Of a stretch of 64,000 bases of DNA, positions 28,352-38,276 are shown piece by piece; the first letter of the stretch is position 1, and each line of letters begins with the position of its first letter. This stretch comes from an uncultured Coriobacteriaceae bacterium (GTDB lineage: Bacteria > Actinomycetota > Coriobacteriia > Coriobacteriales > Coriobacteriaceae). The stretch is taken from NCBI GenBank assembly GCA_949287085.1, contig CASEER010000002.1, forward strand, positions 1 to 64,000. The letters run 5' to 3'. Below the pieces are notes generated by a model. It was not told where the DNA came from. It saw only the letters and a list, made by a program, of their open reading frames with translations, and did not search any database. A program made the position numbers and the translations under genes.

Positions 28352-29659
28352 ATGGCACGCATGCGCTCAACAGCACATCGCAACAACACCTCGCCATCGC
28401 AGCAAAGCAACACGCAGGCGCGGCGCGCCCAGAAAGCCGCTGCCGGGCCATGCCCCATCACGCATGCATGCGGCGGGTGCGCGTGGCTCGGCATGCCCTA
28501 CCGCAAGCAGCTGGTACGAAAGCAAGCGGCTATGGAAGAGCTCTTTGCTCCCCTCTTTGACCGCATGGGATGGGATTGCGGCGTTGACCCCGTACGCGGT
28601 ATGGGCGCCATCGCGGGCGAGACCGGCAAAGCTCCCGCGCCGCGCGCGTTTCGCTATAAGGCTGCAACGCCCTTTGTTCCCGGCCCACACGGGTCGGTAC
28701 GCTGCGGCTTTTATGCACGCGGCACCCACCGCATCGTGGCTGCGCCGACATGTGCGGTCGAAGCGCCGGGCGCGCGCGACATTCTTAACGGCGTGGCCCA
28801 GGTTGCCGAGCGCTACGGCATCGACGCCTACCACGAAGATACGCGCCGGGGACTGCTGCGTTACGCCATACTGCGCATGGGTTGGCGTACCGACGAGGCG
28901 CTGCTCACCATGGTGACCACCCAACACGACCTGCCCCATGCCAAGGAAGTTGCACGGGACCTCGCCGCGCTTGACCCCCGTATTGTGGGCGTCGCACAGA
29001 ATATAAACGGACGACCCGGCAACGCCATGCTGGGCACCGAGACCCACACGCTCTGGGGCGCGGACCACATGCAGGACAAGCTGTTGAGCTGCACGTTTGA
29101 AATCTCGCCCACTGCGTTTTACCAGACTAATCCGCCGCAGACCGAGGTGCTCTACCAGCTTGCCATTGACGGCATGAACCTTACCACGGGCGATGTGCTG
29201 CTTGATGCCTACTGCGGAAGCGGCACCATTGGCCTGTGCGCGGCGCGCGCAGCAGCCGACGCAGGGAAAACGGTGCACCTGGTGGGCGTGGAGCGCAATG
29301 CGGCGGGCATTGCCGACGCGCGGCGCAACGCTGAGCGCAATGGCCTTGCAGACACCTCGACGTTTATTGCCGAGGATGCCACGGCGTACCTGCGCCGTGC
29401 CGCGAGCGAACACGAACATGTTGACGTGCTGGTGCTCGATCCGCCGCGTGCAGGGTCAACCCCCGCCTTTTTGCAGGCAGCAGCCGCCATGGACCCCCGA
29501 CGCATCATATACATTAGTTGCAACCCCGTAACCCAAGTGCGCGATCTGGAGGTACTTGGCGCCACGGGCTACCGCTTGACCCGCCTTACGCCGGTCGACA
29601 TGTTCCCCCATACCGACCATACCGAGACGGTAGCGTGCCTTGAGCGCAGCGCGCGGTAA
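28352..29659 (+). CDS. RlmD/TrmA-family RNA (uracil-5-)-methyltransferase
   Basis: A 435-residue SAM-dependent enzyme making 5-methyluridine in 23S rRNA or tRNA. An iron-sulphur cluster is predicted from Cys34, Cys40, Cys43 and Cys134, with RumA-like spacing. The methyltransferase fold follows: LLDAYCGSGTIGL, LDPPRAG, catalytic Cys in SCNP, and the C-terminal FPHTDHTE. There is no clear TRAM domain; the N-terminus is instead a 30-residue basic tail. ATG follows GAGGAGG. Rather low similarity to RlmD versus RlmC/TrmA leaves the exact uridine open. Confidence 0.92.
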   Translation: MARMRSTAHRNNTSPSQQSNTQARRAQKAAAGPCPITHACGGCAWLGMPYRKQLVRKQAAMEELFAPLFDRMGWDCGVDPVRGMGAIAGETGKAPAPRAFRYKAATPFVPGPHGSVRCGFYARGTHRIVAAPTCAVEAPGARDILNGVAQVAERYGIDAYHEDTRRGLLRYAILRMGWRTDEALLTMVTTQHDLPHAKEVARDLAALDPRIVGVAQNINGRPGNAMLGTETHTLWGADHMQDKLLSCTFEISPTAFYQTNPPQTEVLYQLAIDGMNLTTGDVLLDAYCGSGTIGLCAARAAADAGKTVHLVGVERNAAGIADARRNAERNGLADTSTFIAEDATAYLRRAASEHEHVDVLVLDPPRAGSTPAFLQAAAAMDPRRIIYISCNPVTQVRDLEVLGATGYRLTRLTPVDMFPHTDHTETVACLERSAR

Positions 29660-29678
29660 CTAGCCGCGCCGATTGCTC

Positions 29679-29707
29679 GCTCATAGCATTTGACCGAAGC
29701 TATGAGC
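29679..29707 (+). terminator. Hairpin after the RlmD-like gene
   Basis: GCTCATAGC and GCTATGAGC form a perfect 9-bp stem with an 11-base loop between two convergent genes. The T-run is absent on plus; TTTT precedes the stem on minus. Confidence 0.5.
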
Positions 29708-29802
29708 CCAAAACGCTTGCGCTGGCCGAGCCGTCGCTATCCGTTTGGACTATTTGCAACGGACGCGCTCTCCGGCCGTTCGCCCTAAAGCACCCCTGCC
29801 GG

Positions 29803-31284
29803 CTATTGGCTTTGTCCGGCCACCTTCAGCTCGCTGGCATCGAGCGCATACATCCAGCTAATGTACACGCTGGGGTAATGGCCGCAGAGAATGCGCAGCG
29901 GATCAATGTGGCGCGCGCATGCATGGAGCACCGTTGCCACACCAACAGGAGTTTTGAGCTCCTCGACGGTGTGAATCCGCCCGGCCACCTCGCCTAGCAC
30001 GGAGCGCACGGCATGGGCTGCGTCGGGATCGTAGGGGTCCTCGCCACCGGTAAGCTCGGCATACCATGCCTCCATCCGAGCAAACTGTGCGCTAAACGCT
30101 TCGTCGTCCACCGCAGGGAGGTCCACGTCAACGCCGTAGCGCGCATAGCCCCACGCTGCGAGCGGCAGCGAAGGCATAAGGTCCGCGGGGTTGGCGATGT
30201 TGAATATGTTACGATAGCGCGCGGCCTCGGGGCGAGCGGTCGTTGTGCACGCAGGTGCCGCAAAGGTGTATCCTGCCACCGCATCGCCCGAGGTCAGGCC
30301 CAGTGTTTCCGCGGTTTGCTCGGTACCCCGCTCGCTTGCGTCTGCTTGCTGCTGGGCAACAACGCGAGCAAGCTCGTCGTCGGCTGTTGCGGCAAGCAAA
30401 TTTGCAATGGCGCCGCCGCGGCTGTGCCCAACAAGCAGCAGCGTTACCGCATCGCCGCGGTCATGGCTGTCGGCAATCCACGGAGCAAGGGCCTCACCCA
30501 CCTCAGCTGCAGCCTCAGCGTAACCCGCATGGTCGTAGCGTGGGAGCGCGGTGCGCTCTTGTGCGGAGGCGTTGTCCCGCGTCGCAGCGGCGTCATCGTT
30601 GCACGCTATCTGATTTTCGCTGGCCCCTTGCTCCGCCGCCTCAACCTTAAGGTTGCTCAGCCACTCCGAGCCGTAGCTACCGCGAATCGACACCAGAATG
30701 ACCGACCGCGTGGCGCCGCCCTCGCCCGTCACGCGCTTGCGTGCGAGCGTATAGGCCACGGTGTCTTCTTGCTGGGTCACCAGATTGAGCATCTGGTCAA
30801 TCACTTCGCTGCGGTAGGCATACGAATCGGTTGAGACCTCGTTGAATCCCAGTTGCTCAAGCGCCTGCTCCATGTAGGGCGGGGTCTGGTATTCCTCCTG
30901 GTAGTGCGAGGATTCTGCATAGGCCAACGCCGCGAGCACCGAGCTCGTCCGAGCGAGCTCGTGCTGATAGGCGTAGGTGCTGCCAAAGAACCAGCTGTCA
31001 TTCCAGGTCACTGGGGTCACAACCTCACGGCCCGGTGCATCGATGCAGGTGTAGGTAATGTCTTTGGCAAACCGTCCGGTTGCGGGTAGCTCGTCGCTAT
31101 AGGCAACCGTTGCATACTGGGGCGCAGACATCGTCGAGGACGCGCGGCGCTGACGCTCATAACGGCACACCAGCATAATGGCCGTGGTGAGCGCAACAAC
31201 CGCGAGCACGAGCAGCACCACAAGCGGCAGACGGCTCAATGCCGCCCGCGCCGCTGCAAATACATGGTGCCGCTCGACCGTCAT
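29803..31284 (-). CDS. Membrane-anchored lipase-class-3-like alpha/beta hydrolase
   Basis: A 493-residue protein with one N-terminal membrane segment (about 18-40) and an exported hydrolase domain. The nucleophile elbow is GHSRGG (Ser288), followed by a plausible Asp in NPADLMP and a His near the C-terminus in HYPSVYISW. The fold resembles the Mbeg1/DUF2974 lipase group. Its ATG overlaps the stop of the upstream PHP gene as ATGA, so the two are coupled. Substrate unknown. Confidence 0.85.
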   Translation of the reverse strand: MTVERHHVFAAARAALSRLPLVVLLVLAVVALTTAIMLVCRYERQRRASSTMSAPQYATVAYSDELPATGRFAKDITYTCIDAPGREVVTPVTWNDSWFFGSTYAYQHELARTSSVLAALAYAESSHYQEEYQTPPYMEQALEQLGFNEVSTDSYAYRSEVIDQMLNLVTQQEDTVAYTLARKRVTGEGGATRSVILVSIRGSYGSEWLSNLKVEAAEQGASENQIACNDDAAATRDNASAQERTALPRYDHAGYAEAAAEVGEALAPWIADSHDRGDAVTLLLVGHSRGGAIANLLAATADDELARVVAQQQADASERGTEQTAETLGLTSGDAVAGYTFAAPACTTTARPEAARYRNIFNIANPADLMPSLPLAAWGYARYGVDVDLPAVDDEAFSAQFARMEAWYAELTGGEDPYDPDAAHAVRSVLGEVAGRIHTVEELKTPVGVATVLHACARHIDPLRILCGHYPSVYISWMYALDASELKVAGQSQ

Positions 31285-32234
31285 GATTGGTTTGTGCCGG
31301 TTGCGGTCTCATCGCGCGCGGCGTTTATCCGCTGTGCTGCCGCGGCGAGCGAGCCCGTTGCGTCCGCATCCGAGGCAAGCGCCACGCACGGATTGGACTC
31401 CACTGGCTGCTCATCCCGCTTCAACGATCGCAAATCGGCAACGCCCGCCGCATACAGGGCGTCGAGCAGCGCATTGCGGCTTCGGTTCATGATGAGCTCA
31501 GGCGGGAACTGGATCTCCTCGAGCATCGCCGAAACGTTGGGGTAGCGACCAATGTCGCAGGCAACGTGCGCATCGCTCGACACGGTAATGCCCACGCCCA
31601 ACTCGGCACACCACTCGGCAATGCGCCGACAGGCATCCGTTGTCGTACCTCGCCGATCGCCTTCGAGGCTGTGCTCGTTGATCTCGATGAGCTTATGGCG
31701 CTCCTTTGCCACAGTGAGCACCTCGTCGATGTCAAAGGGCACGCCCGAGCGCCCGGTATGGCCCAGTACAAGCACCTTGGGCTGTTCAAGCACACGGATG
31801 TACATGCCCGTGGTTTGCGCGCCCGAGGCGTCCTCGGTAAACCGCGCGTCGTGCACGCTCGCAACCAGATAATCCAGGTTGGCCGTTACGCGCTCAAAGA
31901 GCGATTTCTCCAGCTTAAAGGGACGGCCCGTAATGTTGGCGGGGCATGCGATGTCCTGTCCAAAGAGCCCACCCTCGAGCGACACAATATCCACCTCGGC
32001 CGCACGCAGGAGGGTCACGCCGTCCCACTCACGTGGCCAGACGGTCTGGTTGATGAAATACTGGAAATTGCGCAGGTGCTGCTCTGGGAAAAGCATGCAG
32101 CTCAAGTGGTCTGCCGAACCCAGAAGCTCAAGACCCGCCGCGCGCGCCGCCGCCACATTTTCCGCAATGGTCGAATACGCATGGCGCGAGAACAACGTGT
32201 GCGTGTGGATGTCAGATTTGATGCGGTACGTCAT
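31281..32234 (-). CDS. PHP-domain phosphoesterase
   Basis: A 317-residue metallo-phosphoesterase of the PHP superfamily. Metal ligands are visible in SDIHTHTLFSRHAYS (N-terminus), GSADHLS, ASVHDARF, LGHTGRSG and SSDAHVACDIG. The YcdX-like group hydrolyses small phosphoesters. The last ~50 residues are a low-complexity Ala-rich tail. ATG at 32234 follows AAAGGAG. Translationally coupled to the anchored lipase. Confidence 0.88.
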   Translation of the reverse strand: MTYRIKSDIHTHTLFSRHAYSTIAENVAAARAAGLELLGSADHLSCMLFPEQHLRNFQYFINQTVWPREWDGVTLLRAAEVDIVSLEGGLFGQDIACPANITGRPFKLEKSLFERVTANLDYLVASVHDARFTEDASGAQTTGMYIRVLEQPKVLVLGHTGRSGVPFDIDEVLTVAKERHKLIEINEHSLEGDRRGTTTDACRRIAEWCAELGVGITVSSDAHVACDIGRYPNVSAMLEEIQFPPELIMNRSRNALLDALYAAGVADLRSLKRDEQPVESNPCVALASDADATGSLAAAAQRINAARDETATGTNQS

Positions 32235-32355
32235 GGTCGCTCCTTTGCGTTTGGTGCACGGGATACCGTGTGCCTCCATTGTACGCGGGGCGAGCAAGCG
32301 CGGACGCGGCAGCGAGCGGTGTTAAGCGTTTTATCAGAACATGAGGCACAGGTGG

Positions 32356-32392
32356 GCGGCGCTCGCTTGCAATGGAGGCACGTGAGCGCCGC
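32356..32392 (-). terminator. Hairpin after the aminotransferase
   Basis: GCGGCGCTC (32356-32364) pairs with GAGCGCCGC (32384-32392) just beyond the aminotransferase stop on the minus strand. No T-run. Confidence 0.45.
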
Positions 32393-32405
32393 GCCCGCGC
32401 AACGG

Positions 32406-33614
32406 CTATGCCTGGGTTACGCCGTAATCATCTGCCAGGCGCTGCCATGCAGGGAGCGAACGCTCGATGACCTCGGGAGCCACGCAGTAGCCCACGCGGA
32501 CCCAGCCCTCGACACCAAAGCTGTTGGACGGCACGGGCAGTAGCTCGTAGGCCTTAGCCTTTTCGCAAAATGCCTCGGCATCGGGCTCGAGGGCACGAAC
32601 CCACAGATAGAAGGCGCCGTCGGGCTCAACATAGGTGTAGCCCATCTTTGAGAGCGCGCTGGTAAGCAGCTCGCGATTGCGTGCGTACGCCGCCACGTCT
32701 GAGGGAACGTCCACGCAATCCATGACCACGCGCTGGAAGAGCGCCGGGGCGCACACAAAGCCCAGCGAGCGCGCGGCACCCGCGACCGCGGTCATAACGC
32801 GACGAGCACCCTCGCTCACCTGGGGCACCAGCACCCAGCCAACACGCTCGCCCGGGAGCGAAAGCGACTTGCTGTACGAGTAGCACACCACCGTGTGCTC
32901 ATAGAGCGACGGCACCCACGGAACCTCCGCACCGTACGTAATTTCGCGGTACGGCTCGTCCGAGATGAGCACGATGGGCTGAGGATGACCCAGGCGTTGG
33001 GCGCGAGCGGCATTAGCGTCCTCGAGCACAGCGGCAAGGGCTTCGATATTGGCACGCGAATACACGGCACCCGTGGGGTTGTTGGGTGAGTCGATGATGA
33101 CCGCGGCGGTGCGCTCGGTAATGGCAGCAGCGACCGCGGCGGGATCGATCTGGAAGGTCTCCTGGTTCGCAAGAACCTCCACGCATGTTGCTCCTGCCAT
33201 CTCGATCCACACGCGGTATTCCGGGAAGTACGGAGCGATGACGATGACCTCGTCGCCCGGGCAGGCAACCGCGTTGAGCGTGCAGCACACCGATGCCGCC
33301 GCGCCCACGGTCATGAAGATGTCGGCCATGGTGTAGGACGTGTTGAATCGACGGTTGAGCGACGCGGCCACGGCGCTGCGCACCTCGGGCGCGCCGGGAG
33401 CGGGGGTGTAGCCGTGCACCTGCTCGGGAGGTAGGGTGAGCGAGCGCTCGATGCTCCGGCGTACCTCATCGGGCGCGGGCACGCTGGGGTTTCCCAGGCT
33501 AAAGTCGAACACGTTCTCGGTACCGATCTGCGCCTTGCGCTCGTTGGCGTAGCTAAAGATCTCGCGAATCACCGAGCTCTCGGCGCCGCGGGCGTACATT
33601 TGCTCGTTAATCAT
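32406..33614 (-). CDS. PLP-dependent class I/II aminotransferase
   Basis: A 402-residue fold-type I aminotransferase. SPNNPTG (176-182), DEPYREI (219-225) and the Schiff-base Lys249 in SYSKSLS are present. It is closest in style to aspartate/aromatic aminotransferases annotated in Firmicutes, but the substrate cannot be assigned. ATG follows GTGAGGAG. It lies just downstream of ftsH on the same strand, separated by a palindromic repeat. Confidence 0.93.
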   Translation of the reverse strand: MINEQMYARGAESSVIREIFSYANERKAQIGTENVFDFSLGNPSVPAPDEVRRSIERSLTLPPEQVHGYTPAPGAPEVRSAVAASLNRRFNTSYTMADIFMTVGAAASVCCTLNAVACPGDEVIVIAPYFPEYRVWIEMAGATCVEVLANQETFQIDPAAVAAAITERTAAVIIDSPNNPTGAVYSRANIEALAAVLEDANAARAQRLGHPQPIVLISDEPYREITYGAEVPWVPSLYEHTVVCYSYSKSLSLPGERVGWVLVPQVSEGARRVMTAVAGAARSLGFVCAPALFQRVVMDCVDVPSDVAAYARNRELLTSALSKMGYTYVEPDGAFYLWVRALEPDAEAFCEKAKAYELLPVPSNSFGVEGWVRVGYCVAPEVIERSLPAWQRLADDYGVTQA

Positions 33615-33654
33615 GTTAGCTCCTCACCTTATCAGCACTCACGCGCTCGCTTTA

Positions 33655-33699
33655 GGCCTGTCCCTTTCTGACCGAAACGGTCAATTTGAATCTGTCTCC
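33655..33699. repeat. TGACCG palindromic repeat, copy 1 (at the ftsH end)
   Basis: GGCCTGTCCCTTTCTGACCG (33655-33674), AAA, then CGGTCAATTTGAATCTGTCT form a degenerate palindrome. It overlaps the last codons and stop of ftsH. A related element is at 45869-45914. Confidence 0.7.
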
Positions 33700-36029
33700 G
33701 CATCGGAGTTGGAGGCGATGGCTTGGGCGGCGTAGCGAGCAGCATCCTCGGCGAGCTCTTCGTCACTCATGCGGGGCTTGCCGTCACCGGCAGAACCCGA
33801 GCCGGTGCCCCCGTTCTGCTCTTTGGCGAGATACTCGTCCCAGGTGTTGTTGAGCAGGGCCTCCACGGCCTCGCCCTCAACCGTCTCGCGCTCCAGCAGC
33901 ACGGTTGCCATGAGCTTCAGCTGATCGGCGCGCTCGCGCAGAATCTTCTCCGCGCGTTCGTGCGCCTCGCGCATGATGCGCTGCACCTCGGTGTCAATGC
34001 GACGCGCCGTCTCCTCGGAGTAATCCTGGTGGTCGGCGTAGTCGCGACCCAGGAACACCTGATGCTGCGCCTCGCCAAACACCTGGGTGCCCAGCGCTTC
34101 GCTCATGCCCAGGCGCGTGACCATCTCACGCGCCATCTTGGTGGCCCGCTCAAGATCGTTCGACGCGCCCGAGGTAATGTCCTCGCACATGAGCTCCTCG
34201 GCCACACGACCGCCCAAGAACACGGCGAGCTCGTCGAGCATCTCGTTCTTGGTCTTCAAGAAGTGGTCCTCGGTAGGCAGCTGCATGGTGTATCCAAGCG
34301 CCTGGCCGCGCGGAATAATCGTGATCTTGTGCACCGGATCAGAGTGCTCGAGCACGTGGCCCACCAGCGCATGACCGCTCTCATGGAAGGCGATCGTGGT
34401 GCGCTCGGTCTCGGTCATAACGCGCGCCTTGCGCTCGGGGCCCGCGATCACGCGCTCCATAGACTCCTCGACCTCGTCCATGCTAATGCGGTCGCGGTGG
34501 CGACGCGCCGCAAGCAGCGCGGCCTCGTTCATGAGGTTCGCCAGGTCGGCACCGGTAAAGCCCACGGTGAGCTGCGCGAGCTTGTCAAACTGTACGTCCG
34601 ATGCCAGCGGCTTGTTGGCGGCATGCACGCGCAGGATCTGCTCGCGGCCCTTCACATCCGGACGGTCCACGGTAATCTGACGGTCAAAGCGGCCGGGACG
34701 CAGCAACGCCGGGTCCAGAATATCCGGGCGGTTGGTTGCGGCAATCAGGATTACGCTCTCATTCTCCTCAAAACCATCCATCTCAACGAGCAACTGGTTG
34801 AGCGTCTGCTCGCGCTCGTCGTGACCGCCGCCCAGGCCGGCACCACGCTGGCGGCCAACGGCATCGATTTCGTCGATAAAGATGATGGACGGTGCCTGTT
34901 CCTTGGCCTTGGAGAACAGGTCGCGCACGCGGCTCGCGCCCACGCCCACGAACATCTCCACAAAATCGGAGCCGCTGATGCTAAAGAACGGCACGCCCGC
35001 CTCGCCAGCCACGGCCTTAGCAAGGAGCGTCTTGCCCGTACCCGGAGGGCCCACCAGCAGCACGCCACGCGGAATCTTGGCACCCAGCTTGTGGTAGCGG
35101 TCGGGGTCGGCCAAAAAGTCGCGCACCTCTTCGAGCTCTTCCACCGCCTCGTCAATGCCCGCAACGTCCGAAAACTTTACCTTGGGGCGCGTGGCCTCGT
35201 TCATCTTGGCGTTGGTCTTGCCAAACTGCATGGTCTTGCTGTTGGCACCCATCATCTGGCGCATGAAGTACACCATGAGGAGCACCAAGATCAGCGTCGG
35301 CACCACGCTGATGACAAAGTCCGTGAGTGCGTTGGGGTCGTTGGTGTTCACGATGTAGGTCGTGTCCGGATGCTTGGCCATAAGCTCGGCCAGGGCATCG
35401 GAGCCAACGTACGACGAGGTAAAGTCAACGAGCGAGCCGTCCTTGCCCACATCCTTGGCGTGCTTCCAATACTCGCCCGACAGTGAGCCATCGGCAACGG
35501 TGTAGGTCACGTTGTCCACGCGGCCTTGCTCAACAGCCGTCACAAATTCGCTCGTTGCCAGCTCGTCCGCCGGCGAACCGCCGCCAATGCCGCCGTTCAT
35601 GCTAAAGATCACGTACGCCAACAGGCCGCATACAAACAAGATGTACAGCCACGACATGCGCGAGGGGCCGCGCTTGCCCGGACCGCCCGAACGCCGCTGG
35701 TTGCCCATGCCAAACTGGAACGGATCCTCGTAGGACGATTTGCGGGACGAGCCGCGCGAGCCGCCCGGCATCTCGCCGCGGCCAGCATGTGCATTACCCG
35801 TGCCGTCCTCGTTGCTTGCATCCGTGCCGCGCGCGCCGTCGCCCGAGCGGCCATCCGGGCTGTCCGCGCCATTATCTGCGGCGCTCCCCTGGTTGCCCGG
35901 CGAGCCCAAGCGCTCGTCAGAACCATCTTGTACAGCACCGCGGTTAGCGTCCGAGCCCATATCTGCAGCGAGAGCGAGCCCGCAGGCCCGCTCATCGTCA
36001 ATCATCATTGTTTTTAAACGATGGGTCAT
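33681..36029 (-). CDS. ftsH: ATP-dependent zinc metalloprotease FtsH
   Basis: A 782-residue membrane protease for quality control. Order: Gly/Asp-rich disordered N-terminus (about 1-120, unusually long), TM1 (126-143), periplasmic domain, TM2 (238-256), AAA+ with GPPGTGKT (327-334) and second region of homology, zinc site HESGH (549-553). The C-terminal tail is acidic. ATG at 36029 follows the hpt stop without a gap; the ribosome site GGAGG lies 11 bases upstream inside hpt. The last residues fall in a palindromic repeat. Confidence 0.96.
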   Translation of the reverse strand: MTHRLKTMMIDDERACGLALAADMGSDANRGAVQDGSDERLGSPGNQGSAADNGADSPDGRSGDGARGTDASNEDGTGNAHAGRGEMPGGSRGSSRKSSYEDPFQFGMGNQRRSGGPGKRGPSRMSWLYILFVCGLLAYVIFSMNGGIGGGSPADELATSEFVTAVEQGRVDNVTYTVADGSLSGEYWKHAKDVGKDGSLVDFTSSYVGSDALAELMAKHPDTTYIVNTNDPNALTDFVISVVPTLILVLLMVYFMRQMMGANSKTMQFGKTNAKMNEATRPKVKFSDVAGIDEAVEELEEVRDFLADPDRYHKLGAKIPRGVLLVGPPGTGKTLLAKAVAGEAGVPFFSISGSDFVEMFVGVGASRVRDLFSKAKEQAPSIIFIDEIDAVGRQRGAGLGGGHDEREQTLNQLLVEMDGFEENESVILIAATNRPDILDPALLRPGRFDRQITVDRPDVKGREQILRVHAANKPLASDVQFDKLAQLTVGFTGADLANLMNEAALLAARRHRDRISMDEVEESMERVIAGPERKARVMTETERTTIAFHESGHALVGHVLEHSDPVHKITIIPRGQALGYTMQLPTEDHFLKTKNEMLDELAVFLGGRVAEELMCEDITSGASNDLERATKMAREMVTRLGMSEALGTQVFGEAQHQVFLGRDYADHQDYSEETARRIDTEVQRIMREAHERAEKILRERADQLKLMATVLLERETVEGEAVEALLNNTWDEYLAKEQNGGTGSGSAGDGKPRMSDEELAEDAARYAAQAIASNSDAETDSN

Positions 36030-36587
36030 TTACGAATAAACCTCCGGTTTAAGAATTCCCACGTAGGGGAGGTTGCGGTAGCGTTCGGCAAAGTCGAGGC
36101 CGTACCCCACCACAAACGCATCGGGGCAGTGCGTGCCAACGTACTTGGGATTGATGGCCGCCTGCTTGCCCTCCACGTCCTTCCACAGGAACGTGGCCAC
36201 CTCAATAGAGGCGGGGTGACGGCTGCTCAGGTTCTTCATGAGGTACTTAAGGGTGAGGCCCGAGTCAAGGATGTCCTCAACGATCAGCACGTCACGGCCC
36301 TTGATATCCATGTCGAGGTCCTTGACGATCCGCACCACGCCGGAGCTCTTGGCCTTGTCGCCATAGCTCGAAACCGCCATGAAGTCGATGGCAAGCGGCA
36401 CGTCAATGGCGCGCATGAGGTCGCCCATAAACACCACGGCACCGCGCAATACGGCGATAAGCACCAAGTCCTTGCCCTGGTAGTCACGAGAAATCTCGGC
36501 ACCCAGGCGCTTGACCATAGATGCGATGTCCTCTTCGGTAAACAAAACCTGCTCGACGTCTGGATGCACGGTGTTCTGCTCGCTCAT
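36030..36587 (-). CDS. hpt: Hypoxanthine phosphoribosyltransferase
   Basis: A 185-residue purine-salvage enzyme converting hypoxanthine/guanine to IMP/GMP. The PRPP loop VLIVEDILDSGLT and the N-terminal VLRGAVVFMGDL are diagnostic. ATG at 36587 follows CAGGAGG. tilS-hpt-ftsH is a widely conserved order, seen here in transcription direction. Confidence 0.97.
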   Translation of the reverse strand: MSEQNTVHPDVEQVLFTEEDIASMVKRLGAEISRDYQGKDLVLIAVLRGAVVFMGDLMRAIDVPLAIDFMAVSSYGDKAKSSGVVRIVKDLDMDIKGRDVLIVEDILDSGLTLKYLMKNLSSRHPASIEVATFLWKDVEGKQAAINPKYVGTHCPDAFVVGYGLDFAERYRNLPYVGILKPEVYS

Positions 36588-36640
36588 GAAAAACCTCCTG
36601 CACATGTTGCCGTGATACGCAGCTTACCCCATGTGGGGCG

Positions 36641-38191
36641 TTACAACGCGGAATCGAGGGGATGGATGGTCAATTTTATCAGCACTTTACTTGCCGCTGT
36701 GCATTTAAAGCGCTCATCGAGGCGAATTCCGCCAACCCACACAACGGAGCCGCCCGGCGCGGTGCGCACCACGGGCACCAGCGGGCGCTCTGCCACGGGC
36801 ACGCGTTCCTCGCCCAGCAAATCGGAGAGCTTTTTGCTGCGGCCGTGCATGCCCAGGGGGCACAGCAAGTCGCCGGGCGTGGGCGCATCAACCCACAGGC
36901 GCGCGGTGAGCGATTCGGCTGGCAATGCGCTGCCCGACTCCTTAAGCCGAACGAGATCACGCTCGGCATAGCCCAAGGCAGCTGCGTCAACGTAGGTGCT
37001 CGCAGCAGGATTGGGCGAGGATTTTGCCGCGTCGCGGGCCAGCGCAACAGCATCAGTACCTGCGGGAATGCGTTCGAGCGCCGCCTCGAGCACCGCACCG
37101 TTAGCGAGCGGCATGCGCCCGGGCACCGCAAGCCACCCCGCCACCAAATGCTCGCGCGCGTGGGCCGTGCGCAGGGCAAGCGTGCCAAACTCAATGCGCG
37201 CGTCGATGTTGCCCGGCAGGCTGAGCGACCCCTCCCCCGCCGCCACGCAGGTGAGGACCGATTCCACATGGCGCAGCTCCAAGCGCGCTTCCGGGTCGAG
37301 CTGCTTGACGGCTAGCCGCACCATACGGCGCGCAATGGCCACCTCGGCCGCAGCCAAGCGCGCGGCGTCAAGCACGATGAGCCCTTCTTGCTGGCGACGC
37401 GTGCACGAGCGCAGCGCCGTTGCCGCCAGGTGCGCCATAAACGCATCTTCGTCGCCCAAAATGTCGCAGGCCGCGCTCACGCTGCGCGCCAGGTTGACAT
37501 TGCGCTCCCGTGCCACGGGAATCACGCGATGACGCACAAAGTTGCGCAGGTACGAGGTGTCTTGGTTGCTCTCGTCCTCGCGCCACGCAACGCCTGCCAC
37601 TTCCAGGTACCGGCACAACTCCTCGTGCGTCATATCGATCAGCGGGCGCACGATGATGTTGCGGCGACGCGGAATGCTCGACAAGCCACTCACGCCGGCG
37701 CCCTTGATGGCATTCATAAAGAAGGTCTCGGCGCGGTCGCTTGCTGTATGAGCCGTTGCAATGCGTGCGGCCGTGCGCGGGCAACCTGCCTCCTGGCACA
37801 GCTCGCGCACATAGCGCCGGGCAGCCGCGTAGCGCACCTCGCGCGCCGCAGCTTCAAGATTCTGTCCGTTTAACTCGGTAAATGACGCATGCTCCACGCA
37901 CAGCGGCACCCCATAGCGCTCGCACAGACCACGCACGAACGCCTCGTCGGCGTCGGACGCTGCACCCCGCAGGTGATGGTTAACGTGCAACACGTGAATC
38001 CGCTCGCGGGCAATGCGCGCTCGGCCGCGCCCGTCCATAAGGTCGAGCTGCGACGTGCAGGCCATCACGAGCAGCGCCGTTGAATCTGCGCCGCCCGATA
38101 CCATGAGCACCACCGGTGCGGTTGACTCCCCGGCGTGCGCCACCGTCGTGCGCGGGCGGTGCGGGACGTAGCGCTGAGATACCGTGGGCAT
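36641..38191 (-). CDS. tilS: tRNA(Ile)-lysidine synthase
   Basis: A 516-residue N-type ATP pyrophosphatase that places lysidine on C34 of tRNA-Ile(CAU). The P-loop SGGADS (32-37) and the HHLRGAASDADEAFV segment are clear; the C-terminal half matches the TilS accessory domains less well. ATG at 38191 has GGAG 9 bases upstream. First gene of the tilS-hpt-ftsH unit. Confidence 0.94.
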   Translation of the reverse strand: MPTVSQRYVPHRPRTTVAHAGESTAPVVLMVSGGADSTALLVMACTSQLDLMDGRGRARIARERIHVLHVNHHLRGAASDADEAFVRGLCERYGVPLCVEHASFTELNGQNLEAAAREVRYAAARRYVRELCQEAGCPRTAARIATAHTASDRAETFFMNAIKGAGVSGLSSIPRRRNIIVRPLIDMTHEELCRYLEVAGVAWREDESNQDTSYLRNFVRHRVIPVARERNVNLARSVSAACDILGDEDAFMAHLAATALRSCTRRQQEGLIVLDAARLAAAEVAIARRMVRLAVKQLDPEARLELRHVESVLTCVAAGEGSLSLPGNIDARIEFGTLALRTAHAREHLVAGWLAVPGRMPLANGAVLEAALERIPAGTDAVALARDAAKSSPNPAASTYVDAAALGYAERDLVRLKESGSALPAESLTARLWVDAPTPGDLLCPLGMHGRSKKLSDLLGEERVPVAERPLVPVVRTAPGGSVVWVGGIRLDERFKCTAASKVLIKLTIHPLDSAL

Positions 38192-38276
38192 GAGGTGGGG
38201 CTCCGATCGTCGTGTTAAGCTTGACCAGGTTTATGCAATATGTTCAGGGTACCACCCCTTGGTAGAGGACGCGTTC

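Noticed and set aside
27862-28560. 232-codon ORF starting at the poly-C tract
   Set aside because: It overlaps the RlmD-like gene out of frame, and its residues look like GC noise.
33723-35486. 587-codon plus-strand ORF opposite ftsH
   Set aside because: A long shadow frame of a conserved gene; composition is typical of antisense reading in high-GC DNA.
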